Source of the DNA: Isoperla grammatica
Lineage: Eukaryota > Arthropoda > Insecta > Plecoptera > Perlodidae
Assembly: GCA_945910005.1 (NCBI GenBank)
Contig: OX246749.1
Coordinates: 31,331,996-31,395,995 of the forward strand
DNA length: 64,000 nucleotides
Reading direction: 5' to 3'
In this document: piece after piece, positions 11,163 through 24,220 of the stretch
Layout: each line of letters starts with the position of its first letter
Numbering within the stretch: the first letter of the stretch is position 1
Made by a program: the position numbers and the translations under genes
The notes under the pieces: generated by a model
The model's database searches: none
What the model was told of the DNA's origin: nothing
The model's input: the letters and a program-made list of their open reading frames with translations, nothing else

Positions 11163-12630
11163 ATAATCGATGATAATGACCCATAATATGTAAGGACATC
11201 ACTGAAGGGCAACTGGTGGGGGATAGCATACACACGCCCACGCCCCAGCCAGGACTCGAGCCCGGACCTCAGCCAGTACTAGAACCCAGACCGCTATTCA
11301 CCAACATGATACAATGACTGTGTTGTAATTGAATCATGTACCGTGACGTCACGATATTCTGTTAATTACAGAGCCGAGTGGAAACGTCACAAGTTCTCAT
11401 TTAAAACATCCCCCAGCGGGTCGGGGGTCGGGTATCAAAAACAAGGGCGCGAGTTTAAACTCGAGACGGAGTCGAGATGGCTTCGGGCGCTTCAACCGAG
11501 TTGGACAACTTTTAAGTGAATCCTGTTGTTTCTCGGTTGTGGAATCGGGAAAGAAATTCGAAACTAACAAGGCGGGTACAGTCCGCTGCAAGACGTAGTT
11601 AACTGTCACGTGATAGCAGGCGTGTCGAAATGAATGAAGAATGATTATGGTGGTCTGTGAATGCAGTCTTCCCGTTCCAATACAGAAAGGCCAAGTACAA
11701 ATTAAGGAAGAACATGATATACATATTAAATGTAAAATTATTATGAACTGCACACTGCTTGACTGAAGATGTGCTATTTGTAGTTAAAATTATAAATGTA
11801 AATAATATTTTGAATCAGTCTTACAAATGAATAAGATAGACAATATATAAATTAAATAAACATAAGTATGTATGTAGACGAAATAACAAAATAACAATAT
11901 ATATGAATTTTAATCAGGTTTACATAGCCTTATATGATGATAATTCACGAATGTAATAATTTGTTTTTTAGATCATGAGACAATAAACAAAAAGACAGAC
12001 TTGTTTTGTTTATACGAAGGATGATAGAAAGATTGCCAGTGTTACTGTAATATCCAAGAGAGAGAGGAGAGCCTACATTAATACAGAACCACTTCATAAC
12101 ACAATCAAAACAACTTAGTGAATACAAGTTTCCAGCATTTATAAGTCTTGATCCTGGGTGAATGACCGCCATAAAAGTTATTGTTCTAGTTCGATTATTG
12201 TTTGTAGCGTGACATCAAGTACAGTTAGAGTTGCAAGAAACTTGAAGCCATGTTGCAACTCGGCTCAAGAGGGAAACATGAGAAGCGAAACTAACTTGCA
12301 CAACTGGTTTACAAAGCGGGACAATAAACACAACAAGACATCAACAATGAAACCAAGGAGCCATGTAAGAAAACCGGCGATAACGACGAACATAATGGAA
12401 GGGCTGCAACCAAATGTGATATTACAATTGAAGGAATCAGATATGTATGTATGAGATTGGTGTCGCCTTAAACCTCGTCTTCTCTCAACACAGTATACGG
12501 CCATGTTTAGCATAAAGTACGTATCAAAGATGTTGCGTAGTACCCAAGAAAGTACAAATAAAGTCTGAGAAACGTGTAAATTATAAAAACAATTGCCACC
12601 CACTAACCAGACAATGATACGGTTAATGTC
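11163..12630. other. No gene seen; a tRNA-like SINE fragment near 11241-11305
   Basis: Mostly AT-rich unique DNA. On the minus strand at 11241-11305 there is a possible A box (TGGTGAATAGCGG) and a B-box-like GGGCTCGAGTCC spaced as in a tRNA-derived SINE. Short ORFs on both strands here (11397-11753, 12158-12454, 12265-12603) show no motif and overlap each other. Confidence 0.45.
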
Positions 12631-12790
12631 CTGCCCAAGGACTGCTACCTTATCGTGGTGGGCAGGCTTGCGTGTTTCGGTATTTCGAGAGCTATGCCGG
12701 CGGAAGCGTATGCTTCTGGTAGGGCCACAATAATGGGACAGGTCGAGGTGGAGAAGTCAGACGAAAGGCAGTCCACGTCCTCTTCATCCC
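12631..12790 (+). repeat. Possible non-LTR retrotransposon 5' segment
   Basis: The order CTGCTACCTTATCGTGGTGG, GGCTTGCGTG, GAGAGCTATGCCGG, CTGGTAGGGCCAC and AGTCAGACGAAAGGCAGTCC resembles a conserved non-coding segment often found at the start of animal LINEs (genes in several clades begin after a structured 5' leader of this kind). The match is from memory and no downstream reverse transcriptase is seen, so this would be a truncated leader fragment. The short ORF starting at 12655 lies over it and is not thought to be a gene. Confidence 0.35.
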
Positions 12791-13384
12791 CTTTTCCTCC
12801 CTTTTACGTCCTACTTGTCCCTTTCCTCCGATCACCCCCCGACGTCAAATGACCTACTTGTCGAGTACCCAATAATGGCATGGTTATTGTCCATCGGGTC
12901 ATTGTTGCAGCTTGTTGTCGCTAGGAGCCAATCGCATCGGCTGCTCACACGACAGGCAGAGCTATGACGGCCAAGTGACGAACTAGAGGATCCTCCAACA
13001 GAAACACGATACTAGAATCAACTCCCACTACGAGAATAAATATTATTCGAACGTGGAGTGAACGGGGCTTCATGTTATCTTTCCATCTCACTTGGCGGCG
13101 GACCTAGGGGGGGTAATATTGCAGTTGTTAACTTTACAGCAAATAGAGGAGCGAGACATGGATGACATGATAATATCGCTCTAACAATAGGACGGACACG
13201 GGGGGGGGGACCAATAGGCTTCGATAGTGAAGTCGTCCCAACATAACCTGTCTCACACTGAAGAAAACGGTGAGTCCATCACTGCCAACTTAATTTCCTA
13301 CTCTTCTAGTTCCTAACGTCTATTTGAAAGACATCCATTTGTTATTAATAATTTACGACCGTGTATTGGATACCTGAAAGCCGC

Positions 13385-13505
13385 AAACATAGAGGGCGTG
13401 GCTAACGAGGCCTGCGCACTCTACTAAGCGGGCTACGACAAAATTGCCGAATTGATTTTCGATGAAGCAGAGTGCATGAATTGCTCGGAGGATACGGGTT
13501 TGAAG
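13385..13505 (+). repeat. Dispersed SINE-like repeat, copy 1
   Basis: It shares GGGCGTGxCTAA, GCACTCTACTAAGC and a terminal GAAGCxGxGTGCATGA with copies at 40548-40690 (plus) and 24535-24632 (minus). A shorter match to the GGGCGTG part occurs at 18779-18812. Confidence 0.6.
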
Positions 13506-13896
13506 TCGGTGTAGTAGTGTCATATCACTACCCTGACATTAACCATGAGCTGCATCAACAGGCGTAGTTCCCGCGTCTCAACATAAATATTAGTCTGGGG
13601 GAAGATGTAGCCGTGAAACAATTTTATTGTGGGTGGTTTTGTTATTGTAACTACTCATCAATAGGGACCGGGAGGGGGTTGTGCACAGGGAGGGGCGATG
13701 GAGGGGGGGGGGGGGAACAGAGAGGAATGTAATAAAATGGAGTGATGGGCTTTTAAAAGCCTAAGGCAAAAACATGGTCAAAAAGGAGAGAGGAGGGGGT
13801 ATGAAACACTTGAAGGAAAATGTTGAGCGAGTCAGAGGATTTAATAAAGGAGAGAGGTGAGTCGCGTTATTATAAGTAGATTAATTAGAGGGCCAG

Positions 13897-13961
<65 letters not shown>

Positions 13962-16807
13962 CATAATTTTAGCTCGCCAAATCATATGCAGTGTACCTTA
14001 AATGTAAACAGTATAGATTAACTTACAGTATTATAAAGAGGTTGCGATTCAGACTGTAAGGGGGGGGGGGGTGGGGGGTGAATGAGGGGAGAGAGAAGCA
14101 GTGTTGTAAAAAAAAGTGCAGCAGGTTTGAAACAAGAAGCAGTACACACTACACAGTTAGAAGCAGAGAGACAGTTAGAGGCAGAAAGACAGAGAGAGAC
14201 ATTGGGAAAGTGTAATGAAGTGTAGAAACGAACGGTATTATTACAGCGAGGTTTGACTGCGCGAGGGGGGTAGAGGGAGGGAGGGAGAAGGGGGGGGGGG
14301 GAAGGGGAGGCAATCTTCGAAATGAAACATTGGCTCGCCCGGGGACATTGTCAACACAGTCGTTGGTTCTGTGACGAGTTCCAGAGTGAGAGAGAGAGAG
14401 AGAGAGAAAGAACATACCCCTCACATCTCTGTCTAGATGATATAATTGCGTTAAGCTGGTTAATTTTTGCAAGACAATAGGGAAGTCTCATCAAAAATAA
14501 ATATTCCTCAAAGTACCTAAAAATGGAAGATCATTATCTAAAAATACGGGCGGTATAATTTTTATATCTGAGAAGCGAATATTTCCAATTCTATTAGCAT
14601 TTTAAGTTTGAAATTTGGAACTTCCCGTTCCGTAATTAAAAACGGCTCTTGACGTCATATGTCATGTAAATTCAACTGCCTCCTTGAAGTTTTCTTAATA
14701 ATATCAACGATATTAAGTTGGATATTTTACAATATCTAGGATGCAGTGACTTTACAACAATGCCTTTTATACCACTGTGTTTTTTCAGAAAATACATTTT
14801 GATACAGTATTTACCAAAACGTGTTTAAAATAATGCAATTATTTAACATATTGTTGTTAATTAATGTTGAGCAGTGTTCATTTACTAACTAGAAATACAC
14901 GTTGGTTCAGTTAACGTCTTATGAGAGCAATAATCTACTAAAGGGTGGGGATTTCAGTACTATTTGTATGATACACAATTATTGTTTACTGAGATATGAC
15001 GTCAGAATCTTCTAATCACGAGCAAGATGGCGCAGGTGCGTTTCTGAGCGTGTTTTGACAGCAATATCTTTACGTGACTTGCTGTTAAAGCGATGTTAAT
15101 GCACCTTTCGAGCCGAAACAAATTAGTTCCCGTTTATTTTTAACTTGAGGTAACCAGTAAGCAAATAAAAAAAATGTGTGAGCCTTCCCTATTGTTCCCA
15201 ATCTCATCCCGAGAGTAATGAGAAGGGTGGGGGGGGGGGGCTGCAAAATCATTATTATAAAATAAGAGTCACACAACGACAACAAAACTTATAACTGATT
15301 TGTAAATGTGTGATAAAACCCATTGATGTTCAAGTCACTAAGATTTCCTTTACTAAAGAGTGGCTACAATCACTTTTTAAACACCGATTAGCCGGTACTC
15401 GTAGATTATCTACGAACAAAATGGCGACTGCCCCCCCCCCCTCCCTCCCCCCCCCGCATTCTTAATGTAATGTTCGTTGAATTCGAAGATTAACCAACTT
15501 GGTGAATTGGGACAAGTTGAGAGTAAGACTTAAGGTAAGGAGTAAAGAGTAAACAAGGAAGTAAGAGTAATACACGTAACGAAGATCTCCTGTGTTACTC
15601 TTGCAAACTAAGACCTCGTTTACGTTACCCTCATCGTTACGATCGTAGGTTCTGGGTGCTTGACGTTCGTAACTCTACCCGCGTTCATACACAGTCATCA
15701 CGGATCCACGGAATACTGAACACAATTACAAAAATACAAATGGCGGGACGATGGAGCTTGGTGTATTATTGAGGTTATCTTTTACGTTGTTGTTTAATTG
15801 GCGTAGAAACAGGTTTGATTTAATTCATATGTCACGTATTAGACGAAACAATCGAGTTGTATTGTATAGATATTTCTTTAGATCAAGTTTAGATGGCAAC
15901 TAGTATACTAACTGCCGTAAGTGTACTCTGGTAGACCTACCGACTGATTTACTAACTGTGCAGCGTTTACACTTGGAAAATGACCGTTGGTTGGTCGGTA
16001 ATGTAGTCTTACGATTGTAAGATGAGAGTAACGTAAACGGGGGGTAAGGAGTATTCCTTATACAGGTCCCCACTTGTCTACGGAAACAAAACAACAACTC
16101 AATGTTCACACCATAAAGTCTCTCCACACTTGTTCACAGTCGCGACATCACTTCAAGCGAACAAATCCCGACCTAGAAAAGTTTATAAGTTATTTCGCAC
16201 GAATAAAATCTATTAAAGCAAACAATTCAAATTTTCCAAAACACTGATCGAAAACTTTAGAATGTGCTTTCACAGACACTTTGACGGAGTTTTGATTGGA
16301 TCATTTCTGGAGTCAATAAAGTTAGGCGAAGTTGTCTCTGGCGAGCAAGCAAGAACTGTGCAAGAGTTATTGCAACTCGTCATCGGAATGATAGTTTTAT
16401 GCTCAGACTAACGTCAGCCGGCAGACAAACAGCACTAGGAGACGATTTAACATTGTTATACTGACGCTTAGAGAATCGGTAGTTTCGCAACGTCTTTACA
16501 TAAATGGTTCTGCAGACAGAATTGGAGAAACGCGCGCGCATTCTATATTTTTATCAAAATCAAACAAAATATTCATACATTGTAACACCGAAGAAAATCT
16601 ACATTATAATCAATACGTAATACAAACACTAATAACCACATATCACAAGGTAATATCTTAAATAACATCCTTATAACACGTTGAAAGCGATTTCGACCAT
16701 GATTGTGTAGACTGTATCATATTCAATGCAATAAAAATGATAGAACAGAAATAATAATTGGTTTAAAGACTTAACATAACAACCAAATATTGTTTTGTTT
16801 TTTTTAC
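13506..16807. other. No gene seen; microsatellites and G runs
   Basis: Holds a (GA)n tract, several poly-G or poly-C runs (near 13709, 14060, 14289, 15229, 15430), a short (GA)n at 14387-14406, and two TGACGTCA sites (14650, 14997). Roughly inverted sequences near 15615-15655 and 16000-16045 (GTTTACGTTAC with CATCxTTACxATCGTA) suggest an old DNA element between them. No coding signal. Confidence 0.5.
13901..13958. repeat. (GA)n microsatellite
   Basis: Uninterrupted GA dinucleotides for about 58 bases. Confidence 0.98.
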
Positions 16808-16890
16808 CCAGCGGAATTGGCCGCGGTTGATTAGGTGTTAGTCCAGTAAACCGCGGTCTCTGCGTTCCAGGTTCGAACCCCGGCTTGGGC
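16808..16890 (+). repeat. tRNA-derived SINE head
   Basis: The sequence has a B box GGTTCGAACCC at 16870-16880 and an A-box-like TTGGCCGCGGTTGATTAG at about 16817. The ends CCCAGC and GCTTGGG can pair as an acceptor stem. It shares TAAACCGCGG and GTTCCAGGTTCGAA with the element at 41732-41824, so these are two members of one SINE family. Two overlapping peptides of the PGFEPGT type on the minus strand are the usual translation artefact of a B box. Confidence 0.65.
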
Positions 16891-17383
16891 AAGACTGTCT
16901 TTCTATCATCTTTATTATCTTTATCTCATCATCTCGATTAGCCTCGTTGGCTAAACAGGAGACGCAAAGCCCGAAAACCACCATAATCACCGGAACATTT
17001 GCTTCAACAAATGTGCGCCAAACTGAGTGAACCAAAATACAATACAAGTCACTCCAACGTTACTTGTAGTCAGGTAATTATCGTCTCTGATAATTAAAGC
17101 TAACGACCTTCCAATGCACGTTGATTTAACGAAAATCAGCGGATTCCCAGCACTCGTTCACACATTCGTAAACGCAGAGTGGATACTCGTCATTGTGTGT
17201 AAAGTGTAAACCACACATGGGGCAGACAATGAGGCGAATGATCACACCTTACTAAACGTGCAAAGCTCATCGGCGCAGACCAACACAATAACACAATGCC
17301 CCCCCCCCCCCTCCCCCTCCCCCCGGGGGATTATTGCCCCCCTCGTATTGTGCGCTGTAAACACACGTACAAACAATATCATG

Positions 17384-17574
<191 letters not shown>

Positions 17575-18152
17575 CAAGTGATATATCGAGCAACACCATT
17601 AGCCTAACGCCCCGCCCAAGACATTACCATATTGTTACTATACCAGACCAGACAACCCTCATGTTAATTATTATAATTAAGCCCCCTATAGTGGCATCGG
17701 TTTGTGACGTAACAAGCCAAGGAGATTAACGTTATTTGTGCAATGGCTTCGTGTTCTGCTAATTGCAAACGTGGTTTATACAAACGAACAAAAAACATAG
17801 AAACTGAGTCGTTATAGACCCTTTCATCTGATTGGCTTATGTTTTTATGTGTATATGTCCCGAGTGTGGTAGTTTGACGCTTAAAGGAGATAACACGTAA
17901 AAATCATAGATTCTCCTGTGACTTCATAAACATGTTGGACACAAATAAAAAACAACTGCGCCGTCAAAAATCGTTTATAAATAACCGCCAGTGAGTTACA
18001 AGTGAAAACGTGTATTGTCTCTCGGCCCTATTACGTCATCACGCCGGCCGGCCGTCTAGCCGTGACGTCATGAGTCACAGAAGCGTTCCTATCTCATGAA
18101 GTATTGCTCCGTTACGGTCCAGCCAAATGAGAGCTGTTGTGTGTTCAGGCAG

Positions 18153-18257
18153 CCACACGCACACGCACACGCACACGCACACGCACACGCACACGCACAC
18201 GCACACGCACACGCACACGCACACGCACACGCACACGCACACGCACACGCACACGCA
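18153..18257. repeat. (CACACG)n hexanucleotide array
   Basis: About 17 near-perfect CACACG/CACGCA units. The five ORFs across it encode only HTHTHT, HAHAHA or RTRTRT runs. Confidence 0.98.
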
Positions 18258-18581
18258 GACCCAGGAAGATTGTTGTAGACTATATGTTCACCTCCTTGGG
18301 GAACTCTCGGTTGCCAAAACAATATCAAAATATGTCATCCTATAGAGAATGTAATGCTCTTTCTTATGAATGGATTTTTATTCCAATACATATTTCCGTT
18401 TTACAGATGTTCTTAATTAGGTATGAAAGGTGTCCAGCAACATCATATTATTGTTAACGTTAGAAAAAAGGAATCATTGATTGGTTCAAAGAAACGTTCA
18501 TAGAAAGAGCAATTATTCTCTAGGATGGCATATTTTGATTTTGATTTGGGACATTTTAAAGCAATTAGAACACATCGCAAT

Positions 18582-18652
18582 CGGTAGTTCCTCAGGTTAG
18601 GTGAACCCCCGTCTTACCCGCGAGAAGAGCCAGGTTCGAGTCCCAGCGGGTA
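18582..18652 (+). repeat. tRNA-like SINE fragment
   Basis: Contains a B box GGTTCGAGTCC at 18633-18643 and an upstream AGGTTAGGTGAACCCCCG that could be a worn A box. The ends do not form a convincing acceptor stem, so it is not called as a tRNA gene. Confidence 0.5.
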
Positions 18653-18980
18653 CATATCTAATTGAATTCATCTTGCTAACCTTTGATCTCCAACTCCTCC
18701 AGACGTAGATGTGTGACACCATAGGTTACTTGCACCGTGACGTCACCGTCAGCGTAGCCACGCCCCCCGGCCGGTAAGGTGGGCGTGGTTAACAGCCAGT
18801 GTGCGAGGGATTGAATTATGTAGCAATTCTCACCCCTACCCACACAAACACGTGTCGCTAATGCATGCGGGCACAGGTAGCGCTGCTAGCGGCCGGAGCA
18901 ACAACTAACTATAGGGCCGCGTCTTACAACACATACAATGCAACATATCCCATAACATGACAAGATAAAGCTCTAACAAT

Positions 18981-18982
18981 GA

Positions 18983-19054
<72 letters not shown>
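18981..19054. repeat. (GA)n microsatellite
   Basis: About 70 bases of GA dinucleotides. Confidence 0.98.
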
Positions 19055-19058
<4 letters not shown>

Positions 19059-19574
19059 ATATATCTTGGGGAGCTAAATAGGTGTCACTGTCAACTATGC
19101 ACAAAGTAATACGGCAGAAGCGACTCTGGAAGGTGAAGGTCTCTATAATCGAAATACACATTCGCGCGGAGTAAAATCGAAACCGTAGATAAATCTCGGT
19201 CACCGCCCGCTCGATAATGTCGAAGACGGGGACGATGAAAAGGCGGCGCTGGGCCGTTAGTTCGGTGGCGCTGCGAGCGGGAGAAATACGGACTGTTGTC
19301 ACTCCCATCGGCCGGGCGGGCCTTGGGTTTGTTTATAGGCAGCAGAACAAAGACGTTAGGAAGAGATGTCACTCGACTAGATTACAACGGTGGTTGTTGA
19401 TTTGTGTAACGAAATACAACAAGTGTATAGTAGAATTGCACTTTTCACAGTTCTTTTTCAGAAACTACAAATTAAAACGCAATATTTCGAAAGCTTATCA
19501 CGGAAGTTATCAGTCCTTTCACAGACAAGACAATACTCTGGATGATACTTGTATATTAGAGTTGTTCCAGTCTT

Positions 19575-19643
19575 ATCCGGAACCGGGATTCGATCCCCGA
19601 ACCTTCTGCTTGAAAGCTGTAAAACACTCTAGACCAACGAGCC
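19575..19643 (-). repeat. tRNA-Pro-like SINE head
   Basis: On the minus strand the first 15 bases, GGCTCGTTGGTCTAG, equal the 5' end of eukaryotic tRNA-Pro (known sequence). They are followed at tRNA spacing by a B box GATCGAATCCC. The anticodon-arm region is diverged and the acceptor stem does not close, so this is a tRNA-Pro-derived SINE or pseudogene. It explains the EPGFDPRTF peptide in the plus-strand ORF 19217-19666. Confidence 0.65.
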
Positions 19644-20262
19644 GCTTGCAGAGAACCAAAATGTGAAATATTGTTAAGTATTCATCAGATTTCCTCGCGA
19701 TAACATCTTCTGTCACGAGAGTGCGCGCACATCAATCTTCATTTGGTCCAAACAGTTTAGAAAAGTTGGACCTAACGAGTTTCTTGAAAGCAACAAGGAC
19801 CACTTGGCAGATTAATCTCTTTGAAAGACTATTACACTTGTCAGACGCAGATATTCGGCTAAGTGACCCGACATTAGTTGACAAAGACAATTCATTAGAG
19901 ACGCTAAGTTGCAGGCACTGATCCGTCCACGCTGGGTGGACATTGCGTGCGCATGTTGACGCTGTCAGCTCGTGGCACGCTGACGTCTCGGGGTATTTCA
20001 TTAAGAGTGCTCACACTAGGGGGGTCGCTTGTTGCTTAATGGTGCAGCCGCCAACATGTGATGATGATAATGATAATAGGAATACACCAGCTTTACTTGA
20101 TGCGCCTTTCTTCGGGGCCTCAATACAGTACATTGTCAGGCGCAACTTTACCACCGACTAAAACTGTTTTGGAATGAGATCTCAGGTGACTTAGGATGTT
20201 TGGATAGTTGGGAAGGAATGTCCGAGGCCTGTTAGCCCCCATCCCAGAATTAGCATTTACGA

Positions 20263-20369
20263 CTGAGGAAAACCTCGGGAAAACTTTCGGTCAGGACAAC
20301 CGGTGGCCGGAATGAACCGGCGATCCCGAATATGTCTCGCGTCTTACCGCTGAGCCGCCTCTATACCGG
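20263..20369 (-). repeat. tRNA-like SINE, copy related to 63806-63896
   Basis: On the minus strand, GGCGGCTCAGCGGTAAGACG gives a tRNA-type A box, followed by GGGATCGCCGGTTCATTCCGG. Beyond the head it shares the body GGCCACCGGTTGTCCTGACC and TTTTCCCGAGG with the element near 63806, where CCGGTCACCGGCAGTC is the equivalent. Confidence 0.6.
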
Positions 20370-20408
20370 TATGCATGAATTAAGGGTAAGATTCTGTACA
20401 GCGCCTTA

Positions 20409-20580
20409 AACCCACATTACACGGTTCAATACTTTCGTCAAACTTATTGAATTCAAGGACAAGAAAGCATCAATTAATATAAGCTATATTGTTGCAGTTT
20501 TTTACCAAACTGTTCTTGATTCGCTTTTGTTCTTGAATTCAATAAGTTTGATGCAAGTATTGAACCGTGTAATGTGGGTA
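20409..20580. mobile_element. Palindromic MITE with TTA target duplication, copy 1
   Basis: A 172-bp element with long inverted arms. ATTACACGGTTCAATACTTT, then CAAACTTATTGAATTCAAGG on the left mirror the right arm, which ends AACCGTGTAATGTGGG. TTA flanks both sides (20406-20408 and 20581-20583), as for PIF/Harbinger-type insertions. Internal sequence is AT-rich and non-coding. The copy at 47091 shares the ends and the TTGAATTCAAGGACAA block. Confidence 0.8.
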
Positions 20581-20583
20581 TTA

Positions 20584-22852
20584 GAAACACTATAACCACA
20601 AGACAATATTGTAGGGCATGTGTAGGATACCCTTAAGATGTCAGACCGTTGGCATGTTGACTTTCCGGAGGGAATTTCATTAATATTGTTTTTGTATAAA
20701 ATACCGAGGACATTAGTGTATTTCTGGCCGGCTTATCGGATGGGGTGAGGGTGAGGGTTGAGGGGGAGGGGGGGAGGGGCTAAGACGTCACAGATCACGA
20801 CATGGAGGGGGGAAACATTGTTTGTTGCGAAAACCGCTCGGAAAATAACAGCGGAATTTAACGTGACGAGAATATTATTGCTTTTCCAAAGTTATTTCAA
20901 CAACAGAATCAAAATATTTTCCGGTAAGGTTTATTTATTATCTTCTTTGATTTGTTTACGTTTCACTCGCGGGAAACGTTGTTGATTTGTGAATGTGGTC
21001 GCCTGAGATGGTAGGATGTTTTAAAGAAAGAATTCCCTTCTTCTTCAACTGACTTCCCTACGATTTAAATGACCCTTTCTACTTCACTCGACCTGACGAG
21101 CGCGCATTTCACAGACACATTAGAATAACAACCCCAAACATAGTTATTGAAACACGCCAATATTCAATAACATTAAAACTCGAGGTTGACATATTTGTAG
21201 TTATCTTTCTTCTGCCAAATGTGTAAAACATCGAAAAACAATTTTAACCGAAAGAAGTCACTCTTGGCGTGGGTGGATTTGCAGACAAAATTACGAACCG
21301 TAATCAATCAATCAATCAATCAATCAACCATTTTAAAGCACGACTATTCTCAACACACACAAGTTGTATCATAATTCACTGATGCGAAGAAGATAACTGT
21401 TATTCACAAGCTTGGAGTATATTTTAAAACTCTTGTTTATTGTTTATTGTGGTTGAAAGCAAGTCTGGGGGGTTGAGCCATCACTCAAGACAAGAATAAT
21501 ACAGACAAGAGCACTTTTAGAACCGGTAAGACTCGCTAATCTACGCCAGGATTACGACTACGTCAAACTACTTAGTTTCGTGCAAAGCCAAATATAGAAA
21601 CCGCCAAAACAAACACGCGGAACGAGGTAAAAGTGAAATCAAGAAAATCCCTTGAAGAGAACCGCTTATAAATCTAAAGTCAACATTGAAGATTGATCTT
21701 TTGTTCAAAGAACATGAAGACGCCTAAGAAGATATTTCACGTCTGATTTAATCCTTTGTTTTGATTGTCAGAGAAACGGGGCAAATATTTGAAGGGTTTT
21801 TAACTTAGTCCCTCTGATTTTTTTATATTTTTATTACAACTCAAGTTTTGTTCTTTTCTTTAACACGCGGCGCGCAAACGAGGGTCGGCAATTCAGCCCG
21901 TCATAATTATTATGTCTTTGATAATGACTCGAACCTTTGAGGGGGGGGGGGGGGGGCTGTGTGCTCTGCATTGTTTGTGCGTTTAAAGTAGAACCCAGAA
22001 CCATCAGTTCCGCCTCTCAACCTCTAAGTACGACATCACACAAGAGACATTTTGAAGCCCCCACCAAGAACACATTTTATATCGAATTCAGGTAACTTCT
22101 AGATTAACGATTCAATTTCAAACATAGCAAATAAAATGATTGATAAATAGGCTATAAAAATCTGGCCTTTTTATGAAATAAATATTTTCTTATTTTTCCT
22201 TTCTCTCGCTAAACCTGTGTACAATTATTATTACTTTCACCACAGTTGGCAACACTGCGGCGTAGGTTGTCCGCCCACCCCGCGAAACCAAATCACCCAT
22301 TAAGGGCGCCCTTCTCCCAAAGAAAGTTTAAGACGTCGGTAAAGCTCTGATTTCTGCCAGGCCGTAAAGTAGGTAGGGTGACGCGAGAATATGACTTTCT
22401 CCCGCGCCCGCTACTTTACGGCCCATTATCTCCGCCACTTAGGCCGCGTGACGTCACGATAGTAACGACCACTTCGGTTTAACGGGGGAGCGAATTATGT
22501 GACTGTATCGCTCATTTTATCGATAGACTGTATTTGGCGGGAAAACTGCTGGAGAAAATTTTGATTATTGGTGTCTTAACAATGTACCCGATAACTTTAG
22601 GTCATATGACGTCGGCCTATCACCACACATAGCCGGGGTCGTCATAAGGGGAAACCCGTTAAGGGGGAGGGGGGGGGGGAGGGGATCGTAAAGAGGGTCG
22701 GCAAACATGTGAAGAAAAAGTGATCCATAATAGGGAGAGGAAAAATGATGTAGGCCACGTGAGATGAATAAATTATGAAAAACAGATTTATAAGAGCCCT
22801 CTTTGAAACAACAGTCGCCACTTAGAACCCACCTCGTCTTGCAGCTTAGTTT
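20584..22852. other. No gene seen
   Basis: Unique and low-complexity DNA. It includes an (AATC)n run at 21303-21328, a poly-G run near 21942-21956 and a short inverted repeat at 22361-22425 (GGCCGTAAAGTAG and CTACTTTACGGCC) that could be a small foldback. TGACGTCA occurs at 22449. Confidence 0.5.
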
Positions 22853-24220
22853 GTACCGGGTATAGTTTACAGTAGCATCACCAACCATGCAGGCGACTCT
22901 TAGAGTGTACCGGGTATAGTTTACAGTAGCATCACCAACCATGCAGGCGACTCTAAGAGTGTACCGGGTATAGTTTACAGTAGCATCACCAACCATGCAG
23001 TCGACTCTTAGAGTGTACCGGGTATAGTTTACAGTAGCATCACCAACCATGCAGGCGACTCTTAGAGTGTACCGGGTATAGTTTACAGTAGCATCACCAA
23101 CCATGCAGGCGACTCTTAGAGTGTACCGGGTATAGTTTACAGTAGCATCACCATCCATGCAGGCGATTCTTAGAGTGTACCGGGTATAGTTTACAGTAGT
23201 ATCACCAACCATGCAGGCGACTCTTAGAGTGTACCGGGTATAGTTTACAGTAGCATCACCAACCATGCAGGTGACTCTTAGAGTGTACCGGGTATAGTTT
23301 ACAGTAGCATCACCAACCATGCAGTCGACTCTTAGAGTGTACCGGGTATAGTTTACAGTAGCATCACCAACCATGCAGGCGACTCTTAGAGTGTACCGGG
23401 TATAGTTTACAGTAGCATCACCAACCATGCAGGCGACTCTTAGAGTGTACCGGGTATAGTTTACAGTAGCATCACCATCCATGCAGGCGATTCTTAGAGT
23501 GTACCGGGTATAGTTTACAGTAGCATCACCAACCATGCAGGCGACTCTTAGAGTGTACCGGGTATAGTTTACTTTACAGTAGCATCACCAACCATGCAGG
23601 TGACTCTTAGAGTGTACCGGGTATAGTTTACAGTAGCATCACCAACCATGCAGGCGACTCTTAGAGTGTACCGGGTATAGTTTACAGTAGCATCACCAAC
23701 CATGCAGGCGACTCTTAGAGTGTACCGGGTATAGTTTACAGTAGCATCACCAACCATGCAGGCGACTCTTAGAGTGTACCGGGTATAGTTTACAGTAGCA
23801 TCACCAACCATGCAGGCGACTCTTAGAGTGTACCGGGTATAGTTTACAGTAGCATCACCAACCATGCAGGCGACTCTTAGTGTGTACCGGGTATAGTTTA
23901 CAGTAGCATCACCAACCATGCAGGTGACTCTTAGATTGTACCGGGTATAGTTTACAGTAGCATCACCAGCCATGCAGGCGACTCTTAGAGTGTACCGGGT
24001 ATAGTTTACAGTAGCATCACCAACCATGCAGGCGACTCTTAGTGTGTACCGGGTATAGTTTACAGTAGCATCACCAACCATGCAGGTGACTCTTAGATTG
24101 TACCGGGTATAGTTTACAGTAGCATCACCAACCATGTAGGCGACTCTTAGTGTGTACCGGGTATAGTTTACAGTAGCATCACCAACCATGCAGGCGACTC
24201 TTAGAGTGTACCGGGTATAG
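22853..24220. repeat. 54-bp minisatellite, about 25 copies
   Basis: The unit contains ACCGGGTATAGTTTACAGTA, GCATCACCAACCATGCAGG and CGACTCTTAGAGTGT. Because 54 is divisible by three and the minus frame lacks stops, it creates apparent 323- and 206-residue ORFs repeating MVGDATVNYTRYTLRVAC. A 6-bp expansion at about 23570 (TTTACTTTACAG) and flanking unique sequence end those ORFs. There is no promoter, splice or domain evidence for a protein. Confidence 0.96.

Noticed and set aside
16808..16890. Functional tRNA gene
   Set aside because: A and B boxes are present, but the arms do not fold to a full cloverleaf and a related diverged copy exists at 41732; a SINE head fits better.
16671..17047. 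Minus-strand ORFs with PGFEPGT
   Set aside because: This peptide is the reversed B box of the SINE at 16808-16890.
19217..19666. 149-residue plus-strand ORF and overlapping minus-strand ORFs at 18973-19372
   Set aside because: The C-terminal part is a tRNA-Pro-like SINE and the rest overlaps a (GA)n tract and competing frames; no domain.
22565..24189. 323- and 206-residue minus-strand ORFs
   Set aside because: They coincide with the 54-bp array; the non-repeat part (22565-22850) has no domain and no splice or promoter support.
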